This document shows, one piece after another, positions 15,555 to 23,042 of a stretch of DNA of 25,558 nucleotides. Made by a program: the position numbers and the translations under genes. Every line of letters starts with the position of its first letter. The stretch's first letter is position 1. The notes beneath the pieces were generated by a model. That model saw only the letters and a list, made by a program, of their open reading frames with translations, was not told the DNA's origin and did no database searches. Source of the DNA: Bacillota bacterium (GTDB lineage Bacteria > Bacillota > Clostridia > Clostridiales > Clostridiaceae); NCBI GenBank assembly GCA_023451395.1, contig JAEXZL010000135.1, forward strand, positions 1 to 25,558, read 5' to 3'.

Positions 15555-15583
15555 TTTAACTTTAATAAAAATATGCTTATCAT
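15555..15583 (+). promoter_or_regulatory. gap: gap-cggR promoter, proximal
   Basis: TTTAAC (15555-15560), 17 nt, TATCAT (15578-15583). Its start point (about 15590) would fall at the first GGGAC box, so a bound repressor would block it directly. A third possible promoter (TTGTCT 15627-15632, 17 nt, TAAGAT 15650-15655) lies downstream of the operator and could give repressor-independent expression. Confidence 0.45.
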
Positions 15584-15586
15584 CAC

Positions 15587-15624
15587 AGGGACGAAATAAG
15601 TCCCGTTAATAATAAAATGTCCCA
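15587..15624. promoter_or_regulatory. Putative CggR operator (GGGAC/GTCCC boxes)
   Basis: Three boxes are seen: GGGAC (15588-15592), GTCCC (15600-15604) and GTCCC (15619-15623). The first two form AGGGAC-N6-AGTCCC, a match to the half-operator CGGGAC-N6-TGTC that I recall for Bacillus CggR; the third box is spaced 19 nt from the second, where the Bacillus repeat unit is 20. Together with a CggR gene in the same operon this is a likely autoregulatory site. Confidence 0.7.
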
Positions 15625-15713
15625 TATTGTCTAAATTTTTCCATGGTGATAAGATTAAAAGGTAATATGACGCAATAAAATATAAAAATATAAACTAACG
15701 GGAGAAAATTAAT

Positions 15714-16760
15714 ATGAGTATAAAAATTGGAATTAATGGTTATGGACGTATAGGCAGGGTAGTTATTAGAATTGCTTCTGAAAAGCCTGAGCTATTTGAG
15801 ATTTGTGGGATAAACCTAAGAAATGCTGATATTGATACTATGGCTTATTTATTAAAATATGATTCAGTTTTTGGTACCTTTAAAGGAACCGTTGAAACCG
15901 CTGAAAATGCATTGATTATTAATGGTAAAAAAATAGCTGTATTTAGTGAAGGTGATGCGTCAAAAATTCCTTGGAGCAGCTGCAAGGCTGAGTATATCAT
16001 TGAATCCACAGGTGCATATAATACAACTGAAAAAGCTTCTCTTCACTTTAACGGCGGAGCTAAAAAGGTTATTATTACAGCTCCATCAAAGGACACTGTT
16101 ACCCCTACCTTTGTTGTGGGAGTAAACCACTTGAATTATCTTAAGGAATATAATGTTGTATCTAATGCCTCCTGTACTACTAACTGTTTGGCTCCTTTGA
16201 TGAAGGTATTGCAGGATAGCTTTGGAGTAGAAAAGGGCCTTATGTCAACAATCCATGCAGCCACCGCTAAGCAGAAAGCCGTAGACGCCAGGGCTGGAAG
16301 AGATCTAAGAACTGGAAGATCTGTATTTGGAAATATTATTCCTTCGGCAACTGGAGCTGCAAAGGCCTGTGCTGAGGTAATACCTGAGCTTAAAGGAAAA
16401 TTAACAGGAATGTCCTTTAGAGTTCCATCAAATGCTGTATCAGTAGTAGACCTTACAGTGCTTCTATCTAAAAATGTCAGCTATAAGGACATTTGCGATG
16501 CTATAAAAAATGCTTCAAAAGGATATATGAAGGGTATCATAGGCTATGTGGAGGACGAGGTGGTATCTTCAGATTTAAAGATGGATCCTAGAACCTGTCT
16601 TTTCGATGAGACGGCAGGAATAATGCTGGATGATAACTTTGCTAAGCTTATCGCCTGGTATGATAATGAATGGGGCTATTCCTCAAAAATATTAGATCTA
16701 GTTGAGCATATGTACAATGTAGACCACAAGAAGAATTTCTTAGATTCGATAGCAGGCTAA
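15714..16760 (+). CDS. gap: Glyceraldehyde-3-phosphate dehydrogenase, type I
   Basis: A 348-residue GAPDH, converting glyceraldehyde-3-phosphate and phosphate to 1,3-bisphosphoglycerate. The Rossmann motif is INGYGRIGR (7-15), the catalytic Cys154 lies in SNASCTTNCLAP, the active-site His in STIHAATAKQK, and the C-terminal signature is AWYDNEWGYSSKILDL. Two departures stand out. The Asp that normally follows the strand-2 Asn and holds the NAD ribose is absent: ICGINLRNAD has Leu35 and Arg36. The phosphate-site loop VDARAGRDLRTGRSVFGNII differs from the common VDGPS...WRGGR form. Both hint at altered or NADP-tolerant cofactor use. A GGGAGA ribosome site precedes the ATG. cggR follows 12 nt later; pgk and tpi do not, so this may be a second, specialised GAPDH. 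Confidence 0.93.
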   Translation: MSIKIGINGYGRIGRVVIRIASEKPELFEICGINLRNADIDTMAYLLKYDSVFGTFKGTVETAENALIINGKKIAVFSEGDASKIPWSSCKAEYIIESTGAYNTTEKASLHFNGGAKKVIITAPSKDTVTPTFVVGVNHLNYLKEYNVVSNASCTTNCLAPLMKVLQDSFGVEKGLMSTIHAATAKQKAVDARAGRDLRTGRSVFGNIIPSATGAAKACAEVIPELKGKLTGMSFRVPSNAVSVVDLTVLLSKNVSYKDICDAIKNASKGYMKGIIGYVEDEVVSSDLKMDPRTCLFDETAGIMLDDNFAKLIAWYDNEWGYSSKILDLVEHMYNVDHKKNFLDSIAG

Positions 16761-16772
16761 GAGGTGTTTTAA

Positions 16773-17804
16773 TTGAATGAGACAATTGAATTCTTAAGAA
16801 AAATGGTGCCGGGACTTACGGATAAGCTAGAATTAAAGTTCAATATATTGCAGCAAATACATTACTTTAGTCCTGTAGGTAGAAGAGTCCTTTCTAAGAA
16901 GCTCCATATTGGTGAGCGAATAGTAAGGGGAGAAACTGCTTTACTGAAAGAGCAGGGGTTCATTGAAATTAATGAAGAAGGAATGATATTAACCAATGAG
17001 GGAAAAAAGATTTTAAAGGAATTCAAAGGTATCATTTATGATATAAATGGGATTAATTCTATGGAAGCTTCCTTAAAGGAAATATTAAATATACAGAGAG
17101 TAAAGATTATCCCTGGAAATATAGAGGAAGATTCAAAGGTAGCTCTTGAATTATCTGAAGAAGCAGCAACATACATGAATGAAATACTTAAGGATAATGA
17201 CATAATAGCTTTAACAGGTGGAACTACCATAAAATCTGTTGTAGATAGCATCCCTTTAACAGACACTCACAAAAATATATCTGTGATACCAGCAAGAGGA
17301 GGTATGGGACGTAACATAGAGACCCAGGCTAATATTCTAGTTGCTTCCCTGGCAAATAAGTTAAATGGCCATTATAAAATGCTTCATATACCGGACAATT
17401 TAAGCTTTGATACCATGAATAGCCTTCTAGAAGATGAAAATATAAAAGATATCTTTAATATGATACAAAAAGCCAATATATTATTATACAGCTGCGGAAA
17501 TGCCGACCATATAGCTAAGAAGCGAGGTCTACCTAAAGAAATGATTCATAAGCTCATTTCCTTAGGAGCTGTGGGGGAAGCCTATGGAAGCTATTTTAAT
17601 AAGGATGGTGAGGTAGTCTATCATACCCCGGCCTCAGGACTAGATAGTAATAGCTTTAAGAATATAGATATCCATATTGCAGTGGCAGGTGGTATTAAAA
17701 AGGCTGCAGCAATATTCTCCTCCTGTCAAAGGGATAAAAAGGCAATACTCTTTACTGATGAAGCAGCAGCTAAGGAGATTATTAACCTAGCTAGTAATAG
17801 ATAA
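16773..17804 (+). CDS. cggR: Central glycolytic genes regulator CggR (SorC/DeoR-type)
   Basis: A 343-residue repressor. An N-terminal helix-turn-helix occupies about residues 22-64, with PVGRRVLSKKLHIGERIVRG typical of CggR. The sugar-phosphate-binding domain (about 95-340) includes LTGGTTIKSVVDSI (147-160), PARGGMGRNIETQANIL (173-189), SCGNADHIAKKRGL and VAGGIKKAAAI. CggR binds fructose-1,6-bisphosphate and represses gap-type operons when glycolytic flux is low. The start is TTG at 16773, with GAGGTG at 16761-16766, six bases before it. It follows gap with 12 nt between, the reverse of the cggR-gapA order of Bacillus. The operator boxes upstream of gap suggest that it controls its own operon. 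Confidence 0.92.
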   Translation: MNETIEFLRKMVPGLTDKLELKFNILQQIHYFSPVGRRVLSKKLHIGERIVRGETALLKEQGFIEINEEGMILTNEGKKILKEFKGIIYDINGINSMEASLKEILNIQRVKIIPGNIEEDSKVALELSEEAATYMNEILKDNDIIALTGGTTIKSVVDSIPLTDTHKNISVIPARGGMGRNIETQANILVASLANKLNGHYKMLHIPDNLSFDTMNSLLEDENIKDIFNMIQKANILLYSCGNADHIAKKRGLPKEMIHKLISLGAVGEAYGSYFNKDGEVVYHTPASGLDSNSFKNIDIHIAVAGGIKKAAAIFSSCQRDKKAILFTDEAAAKEIINLASNR

Positions 17805-17880
17805 TAGGCATTAATATTAAGATTAAAAAACATATGAGGCTTAACTATGCTTCATAAAAAAATCAATTGATGATATATAT

Positions 17881-17904
17881 AAAGAGGCTTAAACCTCTTT
17901 TTTT
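17881..17904 (+). terminator. Intrinsic terminator of gap-cggR
   Basis: AAAGAGG/CCTCTTT stem with a six-base loop and a run of seven T. Just before it, 17834-17857 holds another hairpin (TATGAGGC...GCTTCATA) flanked by A-runs, which would read as a terminator on the minus strand. Confidence 0.88.
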
Positions 17905-17956
17905 AAGGAATTATTGCGGAAAAATGAGCTCCTTCTTTTCTACATTTTATTACATG

Positions 17957-17994
17957 AACTTAACAATATATGAATATGTTGTTAAGTTTTTTTT
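17957..17994 (+). terminator. Second terminator-like hairpin
   Basis: AACTTAACA/TGTTAAGTT, a 9-bp perfect stem with a 14-nt loop and a run of eight T, 53 nt after the first terminator. No gene lies between them, so it is either a backup terminator or the end of a short RNA. Confidence 0.65.
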
Positions 17995-17997
17995 ATA

Positions 17998-18011
17998 TTA
18001 CAAAATTGTAA
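17998..18011. promoter_or_regulatory. Putative BceR-type operator TTACA-N4-TGTAA
   Basis: A perfect 6-bp inverted repeat, TTACAA-AA-TTGTAA. It fits the TNACA-N4-TGTAA pattern that I recall for Bce-type response regulators. It lies 85 nt upstream of a small ORF and of the ABC transporter. Two candidate -10 hexamers follow: GATAAT (18035-18040), which places the dyad centre about 42 nt before the start point, and TATAAT (18056-18061), about 63 nt. Both lack a good -35, as expected for an activated promoter. Confidence 0.65.
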
Positions 18012-18095
18012 TCAAAATGAAAAGTAAATCCATCGATAATAGATATAGCAAACTATATAATTAATTCATAGGTTTCATAAAAGGAGATGATTTTT

Positions 18096-18188
18096 GTGAT
18101 AAAGATATATGAATTAATAAGAATAATATCTTTAGTGATCTTTGCTGGATATGATGAGAAGAGCTTTCAGGCACATAATATTATATAA
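18096..18188 (+). CDS. Candidate 30-residue small protein ahead of the Bce transporter
   Basis: A GTG start at 18096 is preceded by an excellent AAGGAGATGA (18081-18090). The peptide reads MIKIYELIRIISLVIFAGYD, then EKSFQAHNII and TAA. The middle (about residues 7-17) is hydrophobic and could be a short membrane or amphipathic helix. An in-frame ATG at 18087 would add three residues but touches the ribosome site, so GTG is preferred. It sits between the putative regulator site and the ATPase gene, 39 nt before the latter, and so should be co-transcribed. I do not recognise it. It may be a regulatory leader peptide, a small accessory membrane protein, or chance. Confidence 0.45.
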   Translation: MIKIYELIRIISLVIFAGYDEKSFQAHNII

Positions 18189-18227
18189 ACATATAAAAAT
18201 GAAATGATAGATGAAAGGGCGATTAAG

Positions 18228-18995
18228 ATGAAGAACATATTAACTGTTGAAAAAATTGAAAAATATTATGGTAACAAGGATAATGTCACAAAGGCAATAG
18301 ATAATATAAGCTTCAAGGTGGATGAAGGAGAATTTGTTGGAATTATGGGACCTTCAGGTAGTGGAAAGACCACACTTTTAAATTGTATTTCTACCATTGA
18401 TTCAGTAACTACAGGAAAAATAATAATTAATAACAAGGATATTACAAGATTAAAATCTAAGAATCTTGATAAATTTAGACAAAGAGAGCTTGGTTTTATT
18501 TTTCAGGATTTTAATCTTCTTGATACATTAACTGCTTATGAAAACATAGCTTTAGCCTTAACTATTAAGGGGGAAAAGACTTCTGAAATAGATGGAAAGA
18601 TTAAGGAGGTTGCAGGATATTTAGGCATAGAGGAGGTACTTAAGAAATATCCCTATCAAATGTCCGGGGGACAAAAACAGAGGGTAGCTTCTGCAAGAGC
18701 CATTGTTACTAATCCTTCTCTGGTTCTTGCTGACGAACCAACGGGAGCCTTAGATTCAAAGTCTGCCAGACTTCTTCTTGAAAGATTTGAAAGCTTAAAC
18801 AAGGATTTAAATACAACTATCCTTATGGTTACCCATGATGCCTTTACTGCAAGCTATGCCCATAGAATTCTATTTATAAAGGATGGGAAAATCTTTACTG
18901 AGCTTGTAAGAGGAAAGGATACTAGAAAGGAGTTCTTTAATAGAATAATTGAAGTAATAACTCTAATTGGAGGGGATGACAACAATGTATTCTAA
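18228..18995 (+). CDS. Bce-type peptide-resistance ABC transporter, ATPase
   Basis: A 255-residue ATPase. Walker A is GPSGSGKTT (about 41-49), the Q-loop is FIFQDFNLLD, the signature MSGGQKQR (about 146-153), Walker B LVLADEPTGALD and the H-loop VTHD. It most resembles the LolD/MacB/BceA class (Peptide-resistance, type 3 exporter ATPases). The start is the ATG at 18228, with AAAGGG at 18214-18219; an upstream in-frame ATG (18204) lacks a ribosome site. Its last 11 bases overlap the permease start, so translation is coupled. It powers a transporter that frees cell-wall targets from peptide antibiotics such as bacitracin or lantibiotics. Unlike many BceA proteins it has a short extra tail (DNNVF). 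Confidence 0.93.
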   Translation: MKNILTVEKIEKYYGNKDNVTKAIDNISFKVDEGEFVGIMGPSGSGKTTLLNCISTIDSVTTGKIIINNKDITRLKSKNLDKFRQRELGFIFQDFNLLDTLTAYENIALALTIKGEKTSEIDGKIKEVAGYLGIEEVLKKYPYQMSGGQKQRVASARAIVTNPSLVLADEPTGALDSKSARLLLERFESLNKDLNTTILMVTHDAFTASYAHRILFIKDGKIFTELVRGKDTRKEFFNRIIEVITLIGGDDNNVF

Positions 18996-20997
18996 AATTG
19001 CAGCAAAAAATGTTAGAAAGAGCTTCAAGGATTATACCATATACTTTTTAACATTAACCCTAGCAGTATGCATATTTTACAGCTTCAACTCCATAGAATC
19101 ACAAAGGGCTATGGTGGAGGCGATGGACAGTGGAGCTGAGATTCTTAATACTATAGCTGAAGTAATTTCTTATATTTCCGTATTTGTAGCAATAATCTTA
19201 GGAAGTCTTATTCTTTATGCTAATAATTTCTTGGTTAAGAAGAGAAATAAAGAGCTTGGTATATACATGACCTTAGGAATGAGCAAATCAAGGATTTCCA
19301 GAATACTAATTCTAGAAACACTTATGGTAGGTGTTCTTTCTTTAGTAAGTGGTTTAATAATTGGACTTATAGTATCTCAGGGACTTTCCTTTGTAGTGGG
19401 AAAACTCTTTGAATTTAATATGGCAAGCTATAAATTTGTAATTTCTCCAGCGGCCATGGGAAAGACAGTTTTATACTTTGGAATAATGTTTATTTTAGTA
19501 ATGATATTTAATACCTATGTAATTTCAAAATATAAAATAATAGATTTACTAACCATGGGAAGAAAAAATGAAGAAATTAAAATAAAACATTCCGCAATCT
19601 ATGTGATTATTTTTGTTATAGCTTTAATAGTTATTGCTTTAGCTTATAAGATTATCTTAGAGGTGGGTCTTGATATAGAAAATCCAAGGATACTCATTGC
19701 AATAGCCCTTGGAATTATAGGAACAATTTTATTTTTCTTCAGTCTTTCAGTTTTTTTAATAGACATACTGAAAAGAAGCAGGGGTATATATTTTAAGGAG
19801 CTAAACATATTTACAATTAAGCAGCTTAACAGCAAGATTAAAACTAATTTTCTATCAATGTCTGTAATATGCCTAATGTTATTTTTAACTATGGTGACAC
19901 TATCTACAGGTTTTAGCTTCAAGGATGCTATTGAGTCTGGACTTAAGGATTCCACACCCTATGATGCCTCTGCATTTAAATATTTAACTCAAGAGGATAA
20001 TAAAAAGCCCTTAGATATTGCGGAAACCCTTAAGGCCATGAAGGTAGAGCTTGGAAGCAATGATAAATCAGCCTCCTTTGATGAATATAGCGATGGAACT
20101 AAGCTATCCCATATAATTCCTCTTGGAAAAGAGCTAAACAATAAGGATTTTACAGTTTCCTTTGTAAAAATAACTGAGTATAACAATCTTAGAAAGCTAA
20201 GGGGTAAGGAGCCAATTGAATTAAAAGAAAATCAGGTTCTTATAACCTCTAACTTTTCTAAGACTCTTCCAAGCATTAAGACTTATATGAAGAATAATAA
20301 AACTATAGCTTTACAGGGAAAACAATATGAAATTAAGAATGAAGAAGTAATAGAAGAAAATTTAAGAACAGATTTTATGAAGAATAATATTATAACTGTC
20401 ATCATTGAGGATAGTTATTGTGACAGTGCAGAGAAGATTTCTACTAATATGAATATATTCTTTGATGAAAATAATAAGAAGGAAGCAGAGAATAATTTTG
20501 TCACCTCCATAAGGGAATTTCAAGACCTAGGTAAGACGGAGGATTATGAAAGAATTGGATATGTAATAGCAACTACTAGAAATGATATATTTGAGGGGAA
20601 TAAAGGAGTAACTACTCTTATACTCTTTGTTGTCATATACCTTGGGATAGTATTTTTAGTAAGCAGTATGGCAGTGCTTGCCCTTCAACAGCTTTCTGAA
20701 GCTAGTGATAGTGCGGATAGATATGTATCTTTAAAGAAATTAGGGGCCAGCAGAAGAAGTATTAATAAATCAATTTTTATGCAGATGCTTAGCTATTTCA
20801 CTATTCCTATAATACTTGCCTTCATTCACTCCATAGTTGGAATAAAGGTTACAAGCAAGTTTATTGAATTATATAATAGACCTAATATAGCTACATCAGC
20901 CTTAATAACTTCAGGCCTATTTGTAATTGTATATGGAATCTATTTCTACACAACCTATATTGGATATAAGAATATAATAAGAAGCAAGCTTAAGTAA
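18985..20997 (+). CDS. Bce-type peptide-resistance ABC transporter, permease with large extracellular domain
   Basis: A 670-residue FtsX-type permease. Ten membrane helices are visible at about 18-36, 57-78, 106-134, 159-182, 203-222, 236-261, 288-308, 541-563, 599-620 and 635-657. A hydrophilic extracellular domain of about 230 residues (310-540) lies between helices 7 and 8, the hallmark of BceB proteins, where it determines drug specificity. FtsX-type coupling motifs are KKRNKELGIYMTLGMSKSRI (85-104) and SLKKLGASRRSI (582-593). The start is the ATG at 18985, preceded by GGAGGGG; the TTG at 18967 and the ATG at 18976 are too close to or before that site. With the kinase at 21822 it likely forms a sensing complex in which transport activity itself is the signal. 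The recognised antibiotic cannot be read from sequence. Confidence 0.93.
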   Translation: MYSKIAAKNVRKSFKDYTIYFLTLTLAVCIFYSFNSIESQRAMVEAMDSGAEILNTIAEVISYISVFVAIILGSLILYANNFLVKKRNKELGIYMTLGMSKSRISRILILETLMVGVLSLVSGLIIGLIVSQGLSFVVGKLFEFNMASYKFVISPAAMGKTVLYFGIMFILVMIFNTYVISKYKIIDLLTMGRKNEEIKIKHSAIYVIIFVIALIVIALAYKIILEVGLDIENPRILIAIALGIIGTILFFFSLSVFLIDILKRSRGIYFKELNIFTIKQLNSKIKTNFLSMSVICLMLFLTMVTLSTGFSFKDAIESGLKDSTPYDASAFKYLTQEDNKKPLDIAETLKAMKVELGSNDKSASFDEYSDGTKLSHIIPLGKELNNKDFTVSFVKITEYNNLRKLRGKEPIELKENQVLITSNFSKTLPSIKTYMKNNKTIALQGKQYEIKNEEVIEENLRTDFMKNNIITVIIEDSYCDSAEKISTNMNIFFDENNKKEAENNFVTSIREFQDLGKTEDYERIGYVIATTRNDIFEGNKGVTTLILFVVIYLGIVFLVSSMAVLALQQLSEASDSADRYVSLKKLGASRRSINKSIFMQMLSYFTIPIILAFIHSIVGIKVTSKFIELYNRPNIATSALITSGLFVIVYGIYFYTTYIGYKNIIRSKLK

Positions 20998-21005
20998 AAG
21001 ACATT

Positions 21006-21045
21006 ATCTATTTGCGGCAAAATACTTGCTGTAAGTAGATTTTTG
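21006..21045 (+). terminator. Terminator between the transporter and its two-component genes
   Basis: A 13-bp stem with three G-T pairs (21006-21018 with 21028-21040) and a T-run. A second 7-bp inverted repeat, AGCTAAA-N6-TTTAGCT (21058-21077), follows without a T-run. The regulator genes therefore probably have their own promoter, which I cannot place with confidence between 21078 and 21140. Confidence 0.7.
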
Positions 21046-21153
21046 CTATAAATGAGGAGCTAAATCTTCCTTTAGCTATTGGAACTTACTCATAGTTATG
21101 TATATGAAAATTAGCTTCCATGATAAAATGAGAGTATATTTGGAGGTGATAAG

Positions 21154-21825
21154 GTGAAGAAGATAATTATTATTGAAGATGAGGAAATTATTAGAGAGGA
21201 GCTTCAGAGCTTTCTTAGTAAATATAATTATCAGGTAGTTGCACCAGTTAACTTTGAAGATATAATTGAAAAAATCCTTGAAGAGGGTGCAGATCTTATA
21301 TTACTGGATATCAATCTTCCTGTATATGACGGATATTATATTTGTAGAGAGATAAGAAAAGTTTCTGATGTCCCAATTATAATTGTAACTAGCAGAGATA
21401 GTGACATGGATGAACTTATGAGCATGAACTTAGGTGCTGATGACTTTATTACTAAGCCTTATAATACACAAATTTTACTTGCCAGAATAGCTGCCCTTTT
21501 AAAAAGAACCAGCGGAGATAGAAGTCCTAGTTCACTTTTAACCTATGGGGATTTTCAGTTAAATCTTTCTAATGCCTCTATTATATATGGGAATAAGGAG
21601 CTGGAACTTACTAAAAATGAAATGAAGATCCTTTCCTTTTTAATAGAAAATAAAGGGGTGATTGTTTCAAGAGATGCACTTATGGAGTATCTATGGAAGT
21701 CTGATTTCTTTGTTGATGACAGCACCCTTTCTGTTAATATAACCAGGCTTAGAAAAAAGCTTGAGACCATAGGTATTAAAGATGCCATTGAGACAAGAAG
21801 GGGACTGGGGTATATAATGCCATGA
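21154..21825 (+). CDS. Bce-type response regulator (OmpR family)
   Basis: A 223-residue response regulator. The receiver domain (1-115) has the acidic pair E8/D9, phospho-acceptor D52 (LILLDINLPVYDG) and K101 (FITKPY). The winged helix of the OmpR type (about 125-222) shows LTKNEMKILSFLIENKGVIV, then DDSTLSVNITRLRKKL and a final RRGLGYIMP. The start is GTG with a GGAGGTGAT ribosome site. Its stop overlaps the kinase start (ATGA). The lone dyad upstream of the transporter operon is its predicted target, so exposure to the peptide would raise transporter expression. Confidence 0.92.
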   Translation: MKKIIIIEDEEIIREELQSFLSKYNYQVVAPVNFEDIIEKILEEGADLILLDINLPVYDGYYICREIRKVSDVPIIIVTSRDSDMDELMSMNLGADDFITKPYNTQILLARIAALLKRTSGDRSPSSLLTYGDFQLNLSNASIIYGNKELELTKNEMKILSFLIENKGVIVSRDALMEYLWKSDFFVDDSTLSVNITRLRKKLETIGIKDAIETRRGLGYIMP

Positions 21826-22829
21826 AGCTTAGAGAATTTTTAAAGGATAAAATAGTTTTTTTAGCAGTTAATTTTTTAGCTTATATTTTAACAGCTGTGA
21901 TTGTAATCTTTTCCTTTGATAGCTGGTCCGTTATATTTCTTATTGGATGTATTTGGTTTATCCCGCTGCTCTTATATATGGCTTTAGAGTACATAAAATG
22001 GAGTAATTATTTAAAAAATATACTTGGAATTTTAGAAGGACTAGATAAAAAGTACTTATTGCCTGAGGTAATAGAAGAGGCTGATTTTAATGTGGGAGAA
22101 AGGGTAAATGAAATATTAAAGGGTCTTAGCCGGGATATGCACGAAAATATAAATCATTATAAAAATATTCAGGAGGAGTACAGGGAGTATATTGAAACTT
22201 GGGTTCATGAAATTAAAACCCCCATAGCCTCAGCCAGACTCCTTGCTGAGAATAATAATAATCCCGTTACAAAGAAAATTGATATGCAGCTTGATAAAAT
22301 TGAAAATTTTGTGGAGCAGGTATTATATTATTCTAGAAGTGACGAGGTTGGAAATGATTATATAATTAAGGAAACCTCCCTTGGAGATATAGTAAGAAGT
22401 GCAGTAAAGAAAAACTATAGGGAGTTTATAAGCAAAAAAATTAGTCTGCAGCTGGAAGATTTTGATGAGACGGTATATTGTGATGGAAAGTGGACGATAT
22501 TTATCTTAAATCAAATCATAGGCAATGCTATAAAATATTCTAAAGGACAGGACAGTATCATTAGGATTTTCTCTGAAAGAAATAAAAACTCTATTACATT
22601 AATCATAGAAGATAATGGAGTTGGAATTATTGAAAGAGATATAGGGAGAGTCTTTGATAAAGGCTTTACTGGTGATAATGGAAGAAAATTTGGAAAGAGT
22701 ACAGGAATGGGCTTATATATATGTAAAAAGCTATGTAATAGGCTTGGATTAGGACTGAATTTAGAATCAAAGTTACATGAGGGAACTAAGGTTTCAATAC
22801 ATTTTCCAGTAAACAATGTAACAAGGTAA
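21822..22829 (+). CDS. Bce-type intramembrane-sensing histidine kinase
   Basis: A 335-residue kinase. Two helices (about 10-30 and 37-56) are joined by only about six residues (SFDSWS), so there is no extracellular sensor: the intramembrane-sensing class, which relies on the partner permease. The phospho-acceptor His129 lies in ETWVHEIKTPIASARLL (125-141). The ATPase domain has ILNQIIGNAIKYSK (N box), IEDNGVGI (G1), GFTGDNGRKFGKSTGMGLYI (G2) and a final GTKVSIHFPV. The ATG overlaps the regulator stop by 4 nt, so the two are translated together. A strong terminator follows. Confidence 0.93.
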   Translation: MKLREFLKDKIVFLAVNFLAYILTAVIVIFSFDSWSVIFLIGCIWFIPLLLYMALEYIKWSNYLKNILGILEGLDKKYLLPEVIEEADFNVGERVNEILKGLSRDMHENINHYKNIQEEYREYIETWVHEIKTPIASARLLAENNNNPVTKKIDMQLDKIENFVEQVLYYSRSDEVGNDYIIKETSLGDIVRSAVKKNYREFISKKISLQLEDFDETVYCDGKWTIFILNQIIGNAIKYSKGQDSIIRIFSERNKNSITLIIEDNGVGIIERDIGRVFDKGFTGDNGRKFGKSTGMGLYICKKLCNRLGLGLNLESKLHEGTKVSIHFPVNNVTR

Positions 22830-22847
22830 TTTTAAAAATAGTGATAT

Positions 22848-22890
22848 AAAAAGTGAGAAGCTTCATATTTAATGGAGCTTCTCACTTTTT
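22848..22890. terminator. Strong bidirectional terminator after the kinase
   Basis: A perfect 15-bp inverted repeat (22848-22862 with 22876-22890) with a 13-nt loop, beginning AAAAA and ending TTTTT. Confidence 0.95.
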
Positions 22891-22965
22891 ATTATTATAA
22901 GCTAATAAGCTTTAATAATCATATCTACATCTTAATTATATCATATATAACAAAAAAGTTATAGA

Positions 22966-22994
22966 CTGGTAATTTTAGGTGTATGTGCTAAAAT
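22966..22994 (+). promoter_or_regulatory. Promoter of the helicase gene (extended -10)
   Basis: TGCTAAAAT (22986-22994) is an extended -10 (TG-N-TAAAAT); 17 nt upstream is CTGGTA, a weak -35. The start point would be near 23001, which makes the ATG at 23013 nearly leaderless and favours the TTG at 23043. Confidence 0.5.
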
Positions 22995-23042
22995 AGCAAT
23001 ACTAATTTAAAAATGCTGATGTCATTACAAGGGGGAGATATT

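Noticed and set aside
15416..15625. Minus-strand frame of 69 codons in the gap upstream region
   Set aside because: It has no ribosome site and covers the predicted gap promoters and CggR operator; the composition is that of AT-rich non-coding DNA.
17867..18064. Plus-strand frame of 65 codons after cggR
   Set aside because: It runs through both terminator hairpins and the BceR-type dyad and has no ribosome site.
18987..20997. MacB- or LolCE-type exporter instead of Bce type
   Set aside because: Those permeases have four helices; this one has ten with the large domain between helices 7 and 8, and it is beside a Bce-type kinase and regulator.
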